Shown here one piece after another: positions 52,722-62,514 of a stretch of DNA of 64,000 bases; position 1 is the first letter of the stretch, and every line of letters begins with the position of its first letter. Source of the DNA: Gammaproteobacteria bacterium (GTDB lineage Bacteria > Pseudomonadota > Gammaproteobacteria > Pseudomonadales > Pseudohongiellaceae); the NCBI GenBank assembly GCA_021773355.1, contig JAJFKE010000050.1:62001-126000 (forward strand). The letters are read 5' to 3'. The notes beneath the pieces are model-generated. The model was not told the DNA's origin. It searched no databases and saw nothing but the letters and a program-made list of their open reading frames with translations. A program made the position numbers and the translations under genes.

Positions 52722-55055
52722 ATGTCAGATGTAAGCAGCAGCCCGAGCAAAAGCTCGATTTCAAATCGTGTCGCCATTTTCACTGTGGCTCATCGAAAGA
52801 TACTTGTCACTATCGCGGCCATTACTAGCTTACTTCTGGCAAGCGGCATTCCACGAACAAGTTTCGACACCTCACTCGGGGCTCTGCTCACACAGAGCGA
52901 TCCCTATCTCGATGAATTGCGTGTCATGCAAGAAGAGTTTCCAAGTCCCTTAGAAGTTAGCTTCGCCTTTGTTGCAGGCGAGAACGAAACGGTTTTCAAT
53001 CATGAACTTCTGCAGGCAATAGCAGATCTAAGAGAAAACTTTCGGGCAATTCCGTTCGCCACTCGAATAAGCTCTCTGCTTAGCTATGAATCGCCAGAGA
53101 CAGGCCGGCGATTATTTATTACAGCTCCTGCAAACTATTCTGCGTCTGAGCTTAGAGGGTTAAGCGAGGTGGCATTGAATGACAGACTACTCACAGCCAA
53201 TCTACTTTCCGACGATGCGCGCCTTAGCTTCGCCACTATAACTACCGAAGGAAACGACGTTAGTGCAGCTGAGCGTCTGCAGATAGCGAACGCCGTAGTA
53301 CTGCTAAGAGATCAACTGCGGGATCGCCATCCCACTGTGGGAATACATGCAAATAGTGAAGTAATGCTAGAACAATCGAGCCAACAAGCAATGCTTGATG
53401 ATCTGACTAGCTTGATGCCCTTCGTGATCCTGGCCTGTGTTCTCGCCATCTGTTACTGCTTTCGATCGGCCACGCTGGGCATATGTATTCTAACCCATAC
53501 GCTATTCACTCTGCTCTCCACAATAGGTGCGCTTGGCTATCTTGGCTTCGCTTTCAATAGCATTTCCATTATTGCCCCTTTAGTTCTAGTAATTATTTCG
53601 GTGGCGAATAGCGTGCATATAATTTCAATCTATAAGCAGGCTCTGCACCGCGGCGTGGAGAAGATAGAGGCCATGCGAGAAAGTGTTCTACACAACTTTC
53701 AGCCCGTAACTCTCGCCGCTCTGACAACCGCCATCGGCTTTTCATCGCTGAATATGTGTTCATCTCCTGCAATACAGGAGTTTGGTCAGATTGTGGCATT
53801 GGGTATAGTATTCGCCTATGTGCTGACCCTGCTGCTACTGCCCGCTGTATTGATATGGATGACTTCAAAGCGCGAGGTGATAGCAAGCTCGGGCGTGCCA
53901 TTCATGGAGGGCACTCTGCAAAAAATTAGTGCGTTTACTCGACGTCGAGATTCTTCCATTTTTTGGATATGTACCGCTCTGGCAATCATCACATTTTTTT
54001 TACTGCCATTAAATGAAACAGACTTCGACAGACTCGACTTCATCGCCGCCGATTCCGATATCAAACAGTTCTATGATGAAGTAAGCACGCACTATAATCG
54101 CGGTCCGGCCCTAACCTATGGCATCGATGCCCGAACCGCCCAAGCCGCCATCGATCCAGACTTCCTGAGACGTGTAGAGGAATTTGGCTTTTGGCTGAAT
54201 CAACAGGCAGCGGTTGAATCAGTTGCGAGCCTGGTTGATGTTGTCAAAACTATTAATCGAGTGCAGCACGATGATGTCGGCTTCGATCGAATTCCTGACG
54301 ACATAGACACTGTATCTAATTATCTGTTGGGCTATGCCCTTGTGCAAACCGAGGATTTTCCACTTTTCGGATTTGTAAATCTCGAATTCTCTATGATGAA
54401 TATATTCGTGAATGCAACGCCAATGTCCAACCAACAACTCATAGATTTCGATTCACGGGTAACAAAAAAATTCCAGCAAGACTTCCCCGATGTAGACTTA
54501 TTACATGGCAGTGGCATACTACTTTTTTCCCGCATGGACGAATTAGTCACAATAGAGCTATTGCAGGGATATTCAATAAGCCTACTGCTGATTACCCTGA
54601 GCCTAATCGTGGGCATGCGCAGCATCTATTTCGGCATTCTGAGCATCATACCCAATCTATTGCCCGCCACAATGGTGTTTGGATTTTGGGCCCTATTTGT
54701 GGGACAACTGGATCCTTTCGTTATGATGCTATTCAGTATTAGCATCGGCTTGGTGGTAGACGATACAGTGCATCTGTTAAGCCACTATCTAGAGAAGCGT
54801 CGCGCAGGTCTGGATCAAGCTAAATCCATTGATTATGCAATTAGCACAGCGGGACCAGCCTTATCAATTACAACTATAGTACTTGCACTTGGCACAACAA
54901 TTCTAATCGGTGCCAATACCATCTATTTTCAGCAGGCAGCGAAATTACTTGTTCCTATTGTGGTGTTGGCACTGGCACTGGATCTATTCTATTTGCCAAC
55001 AATTTTACGTCGCTTCGATAAACAGTTTAAACCTGAGAATATTGTGACTTCTTGA
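52722..55055 (+). CDS. RND/MMPL family transporter
   Basis: 777 residues with the duplicated six-helix plan of RND proteins. Blocks are FNSISIIAPLVLVIISVANSVHIISIYKQ (helices 2-4), LGIVFAYVLTLLLLPAVLIW, and FSISIGLVVDDTVHLLSHYLEKR with the relay Asp. The periplasmic loops are relatively small, as in lipid/hopanoid exporters. It is related to the protein at 38.8-41.3 kb but lacks its acidic insert. It begins 69 nt after the LysR gene but is probably separate. A DUF3237 gene follows after 45 nt. Confidence 0.86.
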   Translation: MSDVSSSPSKSSISNRVAIFTVAHRKILVTIAAITSLLLASGIPRTSFDTSLGALLTQSDPYLDELRVMQEEFPSPLEVSFAFVAGENETVFNHELLQAIADLRENFRAIPFATRISSLLSYESPETGRRLFITAPANYSASELRGLSEVALNDRLLTANLLSDDARLSFATITTEGNDVSAAERLQIANAVVLLRDQLRDRHPTVGIHANSEVMLEQSSQQAMLDDLTSLMPFVILACVLAICYCFRSATLGICILTHTLFTLLSTIGALGYLGFAFNSISIIAPLVLVIISVANSVHIISIYKQALHRGVEKIEAMRESVLHNFQPVTLAALTTAIGFSSLNMCSSPAIQEFGQIVALGIVFAYVLTLLLLPAVLIWMTSKREVIASSGVPFMEGTLQKISAFTRRRDSSIFWICTALAIITFFLLPLNETDFDRLDFIAADSDIKQFYDEVSTHYNRGPALTYGIDARTAQAAIDPDFLRRVEEFGFWLNQQAAVESVASLVDVVKTINRVQHDDVGFDRIPDDIDTVSNYLLGYALVQTEDFPLFGFVNLEFSMMNIFVNATPMSNQQLIDFDSRVTKKFQQDFPDVDLLHGSGILLFSRMDELVTIELLQGYSISLLLITLSLIVGMRSIYFGILSIIPNLLPATMVFGFWALFVGQLDPFVMMLFSISIGLVVDDTVHLLSHYLEKRRAGLDQAKSIDYAISTAGPALSITTIVLALGTTILIGANTIYFQQAAKLLVPIVVLALALDLFYLPTILRRFDKQFKPENIVTS

Positions 55056-55100
55056 TTTCATGGCCGTATTATTGAACCAAACTAAATCAGGAGTCTTGCA

Positions 55101-55610
55101 ATGAAAAATAATCATAAACCTCTTAGCAGAAGAGAATTTACCAAACTAGGCGCAACCGCAATAGCGGCCGCAACAGCAGGAGCGAGTCATATGGCGTCGG
55201 CACAGAGCGCAGCAAGTGAACTGGAATCCATCTATCTAATGGAGCTTTCGCTGGACGTGGCCGACCAATTGGATGCTGGTCACACCAGCATAGCGCCAGT
55301 AACCGGTGGCACTTTCGGAGGCCCCAGACTGAAAGGAACAGTGAGAAACGGCGGAGCCGACTGGATTACTCAGGTATCCGGCCATAGCAGCCTGGATGTA
55401 AGAATCACCCTGGATACCGATGATGGCGACATCATCTACATGACCTACACCGGCGTCGTTCATCCAGGAGAGAACGGCCTGTATTGGCGAGTGCGCCCGA
55501 TATTCCAAACCGCATCGGAAAAATACGACTGGCTCAATCACATAGTGTGCATCGGCAAGAGCAAACAGATCCCCGGGAAAGTCGCCTACGACATCTTCCA
55601 AATTCTTTAG
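55101..55610 (+). CDS. DUF3237 protein with Tat signal
   Basis: 169 residues with AGGAG upstream. A twin-arginine signal (SRREFTKLGATAIAAATAGA) is followed by the DUF3237 barrel: TGGTFGGPRLKGTVRNGGADW, LDVRITLDTDDGDIIYMTYTG, YWRVRPIFQTASEKYDWLNH. Most DUF3237 proteins are cytoplasmic, so a Tat-exported member is unusual. It may work with the RND protein before it, but only position supports this. Terminator follows. Confidence 0.83.
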   Translation: MKNNHKPLSRREFTKLGATAIAAATAGASHMASAQSAASELESIYLMELSLDVADQLDAGHTSIAPVTGGTFGGPRLKGTVRNGGADWITQVSGHSSLDVRITLDTDDGDIIYMTYTGVVHPGENGLYWRVRPIFQTASEKYDWLNHIVCIGKSKQIPGKVAYDIFQIL

Positions 55611-55626
55611 ACCCATCTCAAAATCT

Positions 55627-55662
55627 AAAAAGCCCGGACCTAGTGATAGGTGCGGGCTTTTT
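55627..55662. terminator. intrinsic terminator after DUF3237 gene
   Basis: AAAAAGCCCG (55627-55636) and CGGGCTTTTT (55653-55662) pair perfectly with an inner ACCT/AGGT stem; T-runs lie on both strands. Confidence 0.9.
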
Positions 55663-55980
55663 GCTTCTCCATTCCCTACCTGGCTCAAAAATAGAGTGTT
55701 CCCCAATTCATACAAGCCCTGCTGTCCCATTTTTGCGACATTGAATGTCCTAGTAATGGGATTTACAAGCTAATGGGGTCATTAGATAAAGCCCCTTTCC
55801 CAATAAATTCAACGTGTTGAGAAATGGTCTATTTCTTGCAAAAACATCATATAGTACAGCGACAACCATCTGTAACGCTCAAGATGAAGATATTGTTAAA
55901 GGCTGAGGGCATCTGAGCAAACAACTAGTAAAGAATTTGCGCTGATACCAAAAGCCAAAAAAATCACCACGGAAGAGAAA
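55663..55980. other. non-coding stretch before TPR gene
   Basis: About 318 nt. It includes an imperfect TCCCAT...ATGGGA inverted repeat near 55727-55762, GGGG/CCCC pairs around 55776-55796 and AT-rich sequence before the TPR gene. I see no clear promoter, RNA gene or frame. Confidence 0.4.
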
Positions 55981-56913
55981 ATGTCGAAGAGAAAGCTAAC
56001 CCTGATTCTTACATTGGCCGTTTCGCTATTGCTTCCTCTACAAGCCGCTGCTGCAGATGACGAGCTTCTACAAGGCATCGAATATTTCAATAATGCTCAA
56101 TATTCAGAAGCTTATTCTTCTCTAAACCAATTGGAATCAAAATTCAGGTCCAACGCTGAGTTCCAATACTATTATGGTTTAAGCCTTCTTATGACCGACG
56201 ACACCAAGCAAGCACTCGAGATTATGAAACAGGCGATAAAGCTTGAGCCCGACAATCCGGATTACCACTATGCCTTAGCTAGAATCTATGAAGCTCGAGC
56301 AGAGGAGGTAAGTGTTTTCCGAGTGATTGGGGTCGGGAGGTCTTATAAGGCTGCGCTACGAAGAACATTAGATCTTAGTCCGCAACATGTCGGTGCAATC
56401 AGAGCCTTAGCTTCTGCGTCGCTTGACGTAATGCCACCCTTTGATGACAAAAAAACAGGATATGCATTGCTTACCCGATTGAAAGAATTGGATGCTGCCT
56501 CCGCGGCCTCGGTGGAAGGTCGTCTTGAAAACGGTAAGAATTTTGCGCTTGCTGAGGAGCTTTTCCTGACAGCCATTAATACGCCGGGAACAAGCTCTTC
56601 ACCGGGAAGCTCAGTCGCCATTCGAGCGCGAACCGATCTGGGCCTGCACTATATTCTGAACAAGCAATATAGCGAGGCAATACCCTATTTGCAGCAAGCA
56701 CTCAGCGTGCCCAGAGACTGGACAGAAATTACTGAAGCCTTCAAGGCGCCCATGCTTCTGGCAGCGGCCTATTATTCTTTAAATGACCAATCTAATTTTG
56801 GAAAATATGCTTTAGAGGCCGAAATAGCTGCCGTGTTTGAGAGGGATAGAAAGGCGCTTAAAAATTGGTTCAACTATTACGACATCAAGTACGAATTTAA
56901 AACTTTCAGATAG
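55981..56913 (+). CDS. exported TPR protein, 310 aa
   Basis: 310 residues with a signal peptide (LILTLAVSLLLPLQAAAAD). TPR-type repeats start at residue ~27 (YFNNAQYSEAYSSLNQLES), then FQYYYGLSLLMTDDTKQALEI and DYHYALARIYEARAEE; a further pair lies near 220-245 (LGLHYILNKQYSEAIPYLQQ). It is probably a periplasmic scaffold. The ABC permease gene follows after 88 nt, so a common transcript is possible. Confidence 0.8.
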   Translation: MSKRKLTLILTLAVSLLLPLQAAAADDELLQGIEYFNNAQYSEAYSSLNQLESKFRSNAEFQYYYGLSLLMTDDTKQALEIMKQAIKLEPDNPDYHYALARIYEARAEEVSVFRVIGVGRSYKAALRRTLDLSPQHVGAIRALASASLDVMPPFDDKKTGYALLTRLKELDAASAASVEGRLENGKNFALAEELFLTAINTPGTSSSPGSSVAIRARTDLGLHYILNKQYSEAIPYLQQALSVPRDWTEITEAFKAPMLLAAAYYSLNDQSNFGKYALEAEIAAVFERDRKALKNWFNYYDIKYEFKTFR

Positions 56914-57001
56914 TGAACACTCCAAACATTTTTTGCAGCAAATTTTACCGAACTGGCTAAATATCTAAAAATGGAAATCAATAATTGAGAAGAGAGCTTC
57001 A

Positions 57002-59443
57002 ATGGCATTACTACAAGACCTAAAATATTCGCTGAGACTGCTGCGTAAAACACCAGTCCACACTGCAACCACACTATTCGTAATGGTGATGGGTCTATCT
57101 CTCTACTTAGCCAGTTACTCCTATGCCAAAGCTCGCAATGACAAGCCCATGCCATTTCCAAATGGAGACCGTTATGTAGTATTAAAGACAGTCGATCCTA
57201 TTAGCGGTTTTGATGAATGGCAGAAATCTGCCTTCGATTTATATACTTACAATCGATTAAAGAGTAGCAGTGAAAATTACTCTTTGTTGGCAGCTATACA
57301 GTTCAGCAATGCGACAATCAGTGATGATAGTAGTTACGCCAGACAATTTAGCTCCGCGACTCTATCAATAGACATTCTTTCGGCAACTGCAGTTAGTCCT
57401 CTCCTTGGCAGGCTCTTTACATCGGAAGACTCGGCGTTAGAGGCAACGAACGTTGCACTTATTAGTTTCGAACTATGGCGAGACTACTACGCAGGAGATT
57501 CTGGAATTATCGGCAGGATTAGTCGAATTAACGGCCAGCCTCATAACATCATCGGAGTCATGCCAGAAGGGTTTAATTTTCCCGTACAACAGCACCTGTG
57601 GTTGCCTTTACGTGTAAGCAATGCCCTGCAACCAAATGAAGGAGGCTCGGTATCTCTGGCTGGCATATTGAAACAAGGGGTAGCTCTAGACACGATTGAA
57701 GCGGAGCTAAGCGCACTGACAGATCAACTAGCCCAAGAATTACCCGATGATTATAGTCAGCAAAGAGTGGTGGTAGGTCCTTATGCACAATCAGTTTCCA
57801 GCAGCTTCAATGGTCCCCAAAATATAGCCTTCATGATCCTGGTACTTGCGTACCTTGTTCTTGCGTTGACAGTCGTCAATCTGTCTTCCTTGCTTTTTAT
57901 GCGATCGACTTCCAGAAAACAGGAACTGGTGGTGCGAGCTACCATGGGTGCCGGCGGATTGGATTTAGCGAAGCAAGTATTGCTTGAGTCCGCCGCTATT
58001 TGCACTACTGGGCTGATATTGAGCTTGGCATTGAGTAGATTCCCGCTAGGTTTTTTATACAGTTTGTCTGGCGGGAGCAGCTTTTGGGAAACCTCAGAAC
58101 TTAATCTACAAACTATTCTAGTGGGATTCGGAGTAACTGTTGTGATCTGGTTAAGTTCAGGCTTGACGGTAGCTTACAAAGCCTGGAAAACCACACCAGG
58201 CAATATGCTGACCGACACAAATAAGGGTACGGGTAGCGATGGTAAAGCTATCGCAAGTAAAGTAATCGTGGCCGTAGAAGTCATCATCAGCTGCTTTCTG
58301 CTTTTTGTGACTGCTGCCATGATTGTCATATTAAGCCGGTTAACCATTATTGACCCCGGAACCAGTACTGGCGATACGGCCTTTGGCAGGTTCAATCTCT
58401 CCCATCTCGGAACTAATGACCTGCACAGTCAGTTAGTTTTTGTTGATGATTTGATTCGCGAAGTCAGCGAAATACCTGGCATTTCCAAAGCCGCTGTAAC
58501 CACTGCTATCCCTACCTTACCGGGCCGCTTTGGCAGCTATCAACTTGAGGATTACATCGGCCTAGAAGGCAGTGAAAATCTGCCAGGACAAGGGACCATC
58601 TGGGTGAGTGACAATTACTTCGATGCAATCGAAATAGACCTGGTAGAAGGCCGCTGGTTTGATTCTGGTGACTCAGCCAGCTCTGACAATGTCGTCATAA
58701 TTAGCAATGAATTTGCGCAGCAACTGTGGCCTCAGGAGTCGCCGCTAGGTAAAACAATCCACACCGTCGTGAATAACAAACAAGAGTCTCTTTCAGTCGT
58801 CGGTACAATCACGGCAGATCTTAAACAGGATGTTCTCGATTCAGAGTTGTTTATAGTGCCCAATCTATATCGCCCACTGCGACAGAATACGCCTGCAAAC
58901 GTATTTATTTTGGTCAAGTTTCAATCTTTTCTGACTATCACTGATTTGGAGCAAACGATCAGGGCCGCTGCCGTTAGGGTTGATCGCAATGTGGCAATTG
59001 AAAACTTCCGAATATTGGATGAATACATAGAGAACAGTGACGTCTCGAGTATATTAACAGTGTCTCAAACCGTCGCTTTTGCCACCCTCCTTCTCGCTGT
59101 CATTGGTGTTTACACGGTACTAGCAAGATCTGTAAGCCAACAAACTCATGAAATCGGCATTCGACGGGCATTAGGATCGACCAACCTAAGGATTTTTCTG
59201 AGATTCATTAAGCCAGGGCTTCACATTCTCCTCGCTGGAACGGTTCTTGGAAGTGGCCCCGCGCTTATTGGTTTTGTGTATGCAATATCTGCATCAAGCT
59301 CATCGACTTCGTCCTTGTACATGCTGCCAGCTGTCTGGATTGGGGTCACCCTCCTTATGTTTTCGATTATCGCTGTGGCTTGCTATATACCTACAAGAGC
59401 AGCGATTCGTTTGGAGCCAGGCGAGGCGCTGCACTATGAATAA
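57002..59443 (+). CDS. FtsX/MacB-like permease, ADOP type
   Basis: 813 residues. It begins with a DUF-like amphipathic block (MALLQDLKYSLRLLRKTPVH) and then two MacB-like periplasmic domains and FtsX helices in a duplicated order: helix 1 at ~20, helices near 265-390, then helices near 430 and 680-800. Blocks YFDAIEIDLVEGRWFDSGD and THEIGIRRALGSTN are typical of acidobacterial duplicated orphan permeases (ADOP). No ATPase gene adjoins it, as usual for this group. Substrate unknown. Confidence 0.84.
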   Translation: MALLQDLKYSLRLLRKTPVHTATTLFVMVMGLSLYLASYSYAKARNDKPMPFPNGDRYVVLKTVDPISGFDEWQKSAFDLYTYNRLKSSSENYSLLAAIQFSNATISDDSSYARQFSSATLSIDILSATAVSPLLGRLFTSEDSALEATNVALISFELWRDYYAGDSGIIGRISRINGQPHNIIGVMPEGFNFPVQQHLWLPLRVSNALQPNEGGSVSLAGILKQGVALDTIEAELSALTDQLAQELPDDYSQQRVVVGPYAQSVSSSFNGPQNIAFMILVLAYLVLALTVVNLSSLLFMRSTSRKQELVVRATMGAGGLDLAKQVLLESAAICTTGLILSLALSRFPLGFLYSLSGGSSFWETSELNLQTILVGFGVTVVIWLSSGLTVAYKAWKTTPGNMLTDTNKGTGSDGKAIASKVIVAVEVIISCFLLFVTAAMIVILSRLTIIDPGTSTGDTAFGRFNLSHLGTNDLHSQLVFVDDLIREVSEIPGISKAAVTTAIPTLPGRFGSYQLEDYIGLEGSENLPGQGTIWVSDNYFDAIEIDLVEGRWFDSGDSASSDNVVIISNEFAQQLWPQESPLGKTIHTVVNNKQESLSVVGTITADLKQDVLDSELFIVPNLYRPLRQNTPANVFILVKFQSFLTITDLEQTIRAAAVRVDRNVAIENFRILDEYIENSDVSSILTVSQTVAFATLLLAVIGVYTVLARSVSQQTHEIGIRRALGSTNLRIFLRFIKPGLHILLAGTVLGSGPALIGFVYAISASSSSTSSLYMLPAVWIGVTLLMFSIIAVACYIPTRAAIRLEPGEALHYE

Positions 59444-59595
59444 TAAGATCAACATAATTTAGATTCGTCAGACTAGGTTGCAAGAACATTCAGTGTCTAA
59501 GTTTTTGATGCAAGCGAACCATCATCATCACGTGCAAAACTCCTGTTTCAAAAAGTTAACCGCTGTCCCAGAATGGCACGATCCAAAAATCTCGA

Positions 59596-59713
59596 GCAGT
59601 TCAGCAGAGTGCAAAGTGCAAGACAAAAAGTTTCTTCAGTGAGGCGTTTACGGTTTGTAAATAACGAGCTGGAGAAACTTTTTAGCGCCGCAGTTTACGT
59701 TTTGCTGAGCTGC
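59596..59713. repeat. ~118-nt imperfect inverted repeat
   Basis: A 44-nt left arm (59596-59639, from GCAGTTCAGCA to AAAAGTTTCTTCAG) pairs with a 45-nt right arm (59669-59713, from CTGGAGAAACTTTTT to TGCTGAGCTGC) at most positions. The 29-nt middle contains a smaller GTTTAC/GTAAAT stem. Could be a repetitive element, a small RNA or a MITE-like relic. Confidence 0.6.
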
Positions 59714-59726
59714 GTCCCACCCACAA

Positions 59727-59759
59727 AAAAACCCGATCACCGAAGGTGACCGGGTTTTT
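59727..59759. terminator. bidirectional intrinsic terminator
   Basis: CCCG-A-TCACC pairs with GGTGA-C-CGGG around GAA, with an A-run before and five Ts after. It serves the two convergent genes. Confidence 0.9.
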
Positions 59760-59788
59760 GTTCTCAATCGAAACTAAAGCGCGTGGAC

Positions 59789-61498
59789 TTACTGACCGCC
59801 TTGATCGACGTCCTTCCACCTAACCGCTCCGAAAAACATCTCATCCCAGCTTTGCTGACCCCAAGGCACTGTCCTTTCCGGATCTGGGTTAGCATGGTTT
59901 TGCGCGGAGTTATCAAACGCACCCACCGCCGTAATCTTGGTACCGGCCGGTACAAATTTGGGCTCGGCATAGGTGTAACTCATCTGCCAGGCATAGTTGT
60001 ACTGCGCGATGTTGATTAGCTCTTCGCTTGTTCCGTCTGGATAATCCGCATAGAAACGCATGTACTTGCCACGGAAATGCATATGAGGCAGGTAGCTGTA
60101 AATGTTGGCATCCTTGCGGACAGTAATTGTTGCCGTCTGCTCAAAGGCTGGATCATTCGCTGGAATATTGGTCCAGGTATTAGGAAAGATACAAGCACAT
60201 TGACCGGACATTCTTTCTTCGGGAACAACACCTTCAGGGTAGAACCACAGACCGATTTCACTGCTATCAACTGTCTCGCGACCGTTAGTTGTGTAATGCA
60301 AGTTCAGGTTCAATACAGAGCCGTCTTTCAACAGACCACCGGTGTTAGGCGGATTAAATGCAGCTGTACCGCCGGGAATATAGGCTGTGATGCTGGCTTT
60401 ATCCGGATTGTTTCTACCCAGGGCATTCAGACGCTTGCCAATTTCTTCCGGGTAGTTCAGCGAATTGATCGTATGGTGCAACACTGTTCGATCACCGGGA
60501 ATATATTCACTACCCCGTAACCAACGGTCTTTACCGTCGAGATCGATCACTACGGCAACGTCGCGATAGTCCAATACGCCAGTGGCTGGTACCGGCTGCG
60601 AAGGCACCTTAATAATGTAATCAGGTTCATCACCCAAGCTCCACTTGGAAGTGGACCAGGTGAGCTCGGTTAGAGGATCAGTATCACCGTCTTTAGGAGC
60701 ACCGGCATCGGCCCAGGCAATAATATTTCTGACTTCCTCATTAGTAATGAGTCGGTCGTTAATAAACTCGCCGATATGACCATCGATCTGACCCGGCGGC
60801 ATACGCTTGGTCATCAGTACTTCGCGAATCATTGGAGACCAGCCCTGAACCATGGTGTGGCTATCCATCGCGAAAGGCGCTATGCCACCTTCTCTATGGC
60901 AGGTCGCACAATTTTGGGCCAGAACGGGCGCAATATCCTGAGTGTAAGAAGGCACTGGCTTAGCGGCATAATTAATTTCAGAGCCAGAAGTAACAACCAG
61001 CGCATTGCTCACTTCTTCACCAGCCAGAATCTGCTGAATCGCCTGTTCGGCCGCGGCGACGCTTCCACGGTACTCGACGGTGAATGAGCGCGGGCTGTAA
61101 ATCAACACCTCACCCGCTCTCTCGATACCGAGAGATTCAGAGATCAGACGCGCATCATCCATCAGAATAGGCATATCGACGCCGTATTCAGCGGCTTTAG
61201 CCTGAACATCCTGACGATTCAGTTTCCCCATGGGGTTGATCATCATGAATTCCACGCCCTGATTGTCGTACTTAGCCTTCAATGCATCAAATGCGGGCAG
61301 CGCAGCGGCCGTGGCCTGACTGTCATTCGCCTGAACCAACAGGGCAATGGCTTTGTGGTCGTCATACCAACTCATGCTGTGGTGATAGCCATCTTGGTCC
61401 AAAAGTGAAAAATCACCCACTCTGTCTGCAGCACTACTAATTGCTGGAAGCAACAGCAGCGACATAAGTGATGTTTTCAGTAAGTTCACTTTTTTCAC
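59789..61498 (-). CDS. redoxin-cytochrome-copper monooxygenase fusion
   Basis: 569 residues from a GTG preceded by GAGGAGAG. A signal peptide precedes a redoxin-like domain (residues ~25-155) without the catalytic Cys: the position has QANDSQATAAALP where the paralogue at 42.9 kb has QGVGCPIARIALP. Next comes a cytochrome c site QNCATCHREGG (~residue 200) with MPPGQIDGH, then a PHM/DBM-like copper domain with HH in VLHHTINSL, NLHYTTNG and YLPHMHFRGKYM. Known copper type II monooxygenases use these His. Exported enzyme of unknown substrate. Confidence 0.85.
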   Translation of the reverse strand: MKKVNLLKTSLMSLLLLPAISSAADRVGDFSLLDQDGYHHSMSWYDDHKAIALLVQANDSQATAAALPAFDALKAKYDNQGVEFMMINPMGKLNRQDVQAKAAEYGVDMPILMDDARLISESLGIERAGEVLIYSPRSFTVEYRGSVAAAEQAIQQILAGEEVSNALVVTSGSEINYAAKPVPSYTQDIAPVLAQNCATCHREGGIAPFAMDSHTMVQGWSPMIREVLMTKRMPPGQIDGHIGEFINDRLITNEEVRNIIAWADAGAPKDGDTDPLTELTWSTSKWSLGDEPDYIIKVPSQPVPATGVLDYRDVAVVIDLDGKDRWLRGSEYIPGDRTVLHHTINSLNYPEEIGKRLNALGRNNPDKASITAYIPGGTAAFNPPNTGGLLKDGSVLNLNLHYTTNGRETVDSSEIGLWFYPEGVVPEERMSGQCACIFPNTWTNIPANDPAFEQTATITVRKDANIYSYLPHMHFRGKYMRFYADYPDGTSEELINIAQYNYAWQMSYTYAEPKFVPAGTKITAVGAFDNSAQNHANPDPERTVPWGQQSWDEMFFGAVRWKDVDQGGQ

Positions 61499-61710
61499 TG
61501 TTCTCTCCTCGATTTAACTAATTTTTTAGTGTCCCTGAAGACCTTTAATGGATAAGGGTTTCAAGCTATTGAGACTACACCGTGGCAATACTTAAACAAG
61601 CTTTACCATGTATGAGGTCTACTGTACGAATTAAGCGGATTTCAGTCAATCAATACTATTTCGCTTCATCGACTAAAAGAGTGTGACCGTCAGGTACAAA
61701 AATAGGCCTC

Positions 61711-62514
61711 TTAGGGCATATCGGCTGCCTGTAGAAGAGCCTGCAGTTGCGGAAAAATGGCTGGATTGGCGATTAAGATGTCCTGAGTATAAAACTGCGG
61801 ATCAACCCCGGGAGGCACATCGCTGAAATGACCAACTGTGGCTCCTGCTTCTTTGGCTATCAAAAGCGCTGCGGCAAAATCCCAAATGCTCAAACTTTCG
61901 TAATAGCCCTCCAGCCTGCCCATGGCTAGAAAACAGATATCCAGAGCTGCCGAGCCCAGGCGCCGTATGTCTGCACAGTTGCTGAGGACAGCGTGCAGGC
62001 GCGGAATCATTGGTGCCAACGTAGATTTATCATAGGGGAATCCCGTGGCTATTAATGAGCGTCTAAGTTCCGTTTCTGTGGAAACCCTAATCGGCTTTTC
62101 ATTTAAAAAAGCCCCCTTGCCCAGTTCTGCACTAAACATTTCATCACTGAAGGGATTGAATACCACGCCAATCTGAATGCGCGAATTTTCCATGTAGGCA
62201 ATGGAGATCCCGGATTGATTATGACCGTGGGCATAATTCACGCTACCGTCGATGGGATCGACGATCCATAACGGCGTCGTTATTCTCTGAATATCACCCA
62301 GATCGGGAGATGACTCCTCAGACAGGATCTTATGCTGCGGAAATCGTCTGGCTATGCTTTCACAGATCAATCCATCCGCCTTCAAATCTGCACTAGTTAC
62401 CAGTTCATCAGCGTTTTTGTATTCGTGACTTAGGCCAACCCCCGCCCGCTCCCTCACGATAAGTTCTCCTGCCTCTCTGGCGAGTGTTTGGGTAAACTGT
62501 AAGATATCTGTCAT
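61711..62514 (-). CDS. inositol monophosphatase family protein
   Basis: 268 residues from ATG 62514 (upstream Met 62544 adds ten residues). Mg-binding motifs are ILSEESSPDLG and WIVDPIDGSVNYAHG; GSAALDICFLAMGRLEGYYE and the WDFAAALLIAKEAGA block follow. Family members include SuhB and CysQ; the length and the WDFAA sequence are nearest to the inositol-phosphatase branch. It dephosphorylates a small sugar or nucleotide phosphate in the cytoplasm. Divergent from gtrA. Confidence 0.88.
   Translation of the reverse strand: MTDILQFTQTLAREAGELIVRERAGVGLSHEYKNADELVTSADLKADGLICESIARRFPQHKILSEESSPDLGDIQRITTPLWIVDPIDGSVNYAHGHNQSGISIAYMENSRIQIGVVFNPFSDEMFSAELGKGAFLNEKPIRVSTETELRRSLIATGFPYDKSTLAPMIPRLHAVLSNCADIRRLGSAALDICFLAMGRLEGYYESLSIWDFAAALLIAKEAGATVGHFSDVPPGVDPQFYTQDILIANPAIFPQLQALLQAADMP

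Larger units (their letters stand above)
59444..59788. other. non-coding stretch with two hairpins
   Basis: 345 nt between convergent genes. It holds the long imperfect inverted repeat at 59596-59713 and an intrinsic terminator at 59727-59759, listed separately. No coding frame is supported. Confidence 0.7.

Noticed and set aside
55725..55800. Possible attachment or insertion-sequence end near TGTCCCATTTTTGCGACATTG
   Set aside because: The inverted repeat is short and imperfect and no recombinase is nearby.
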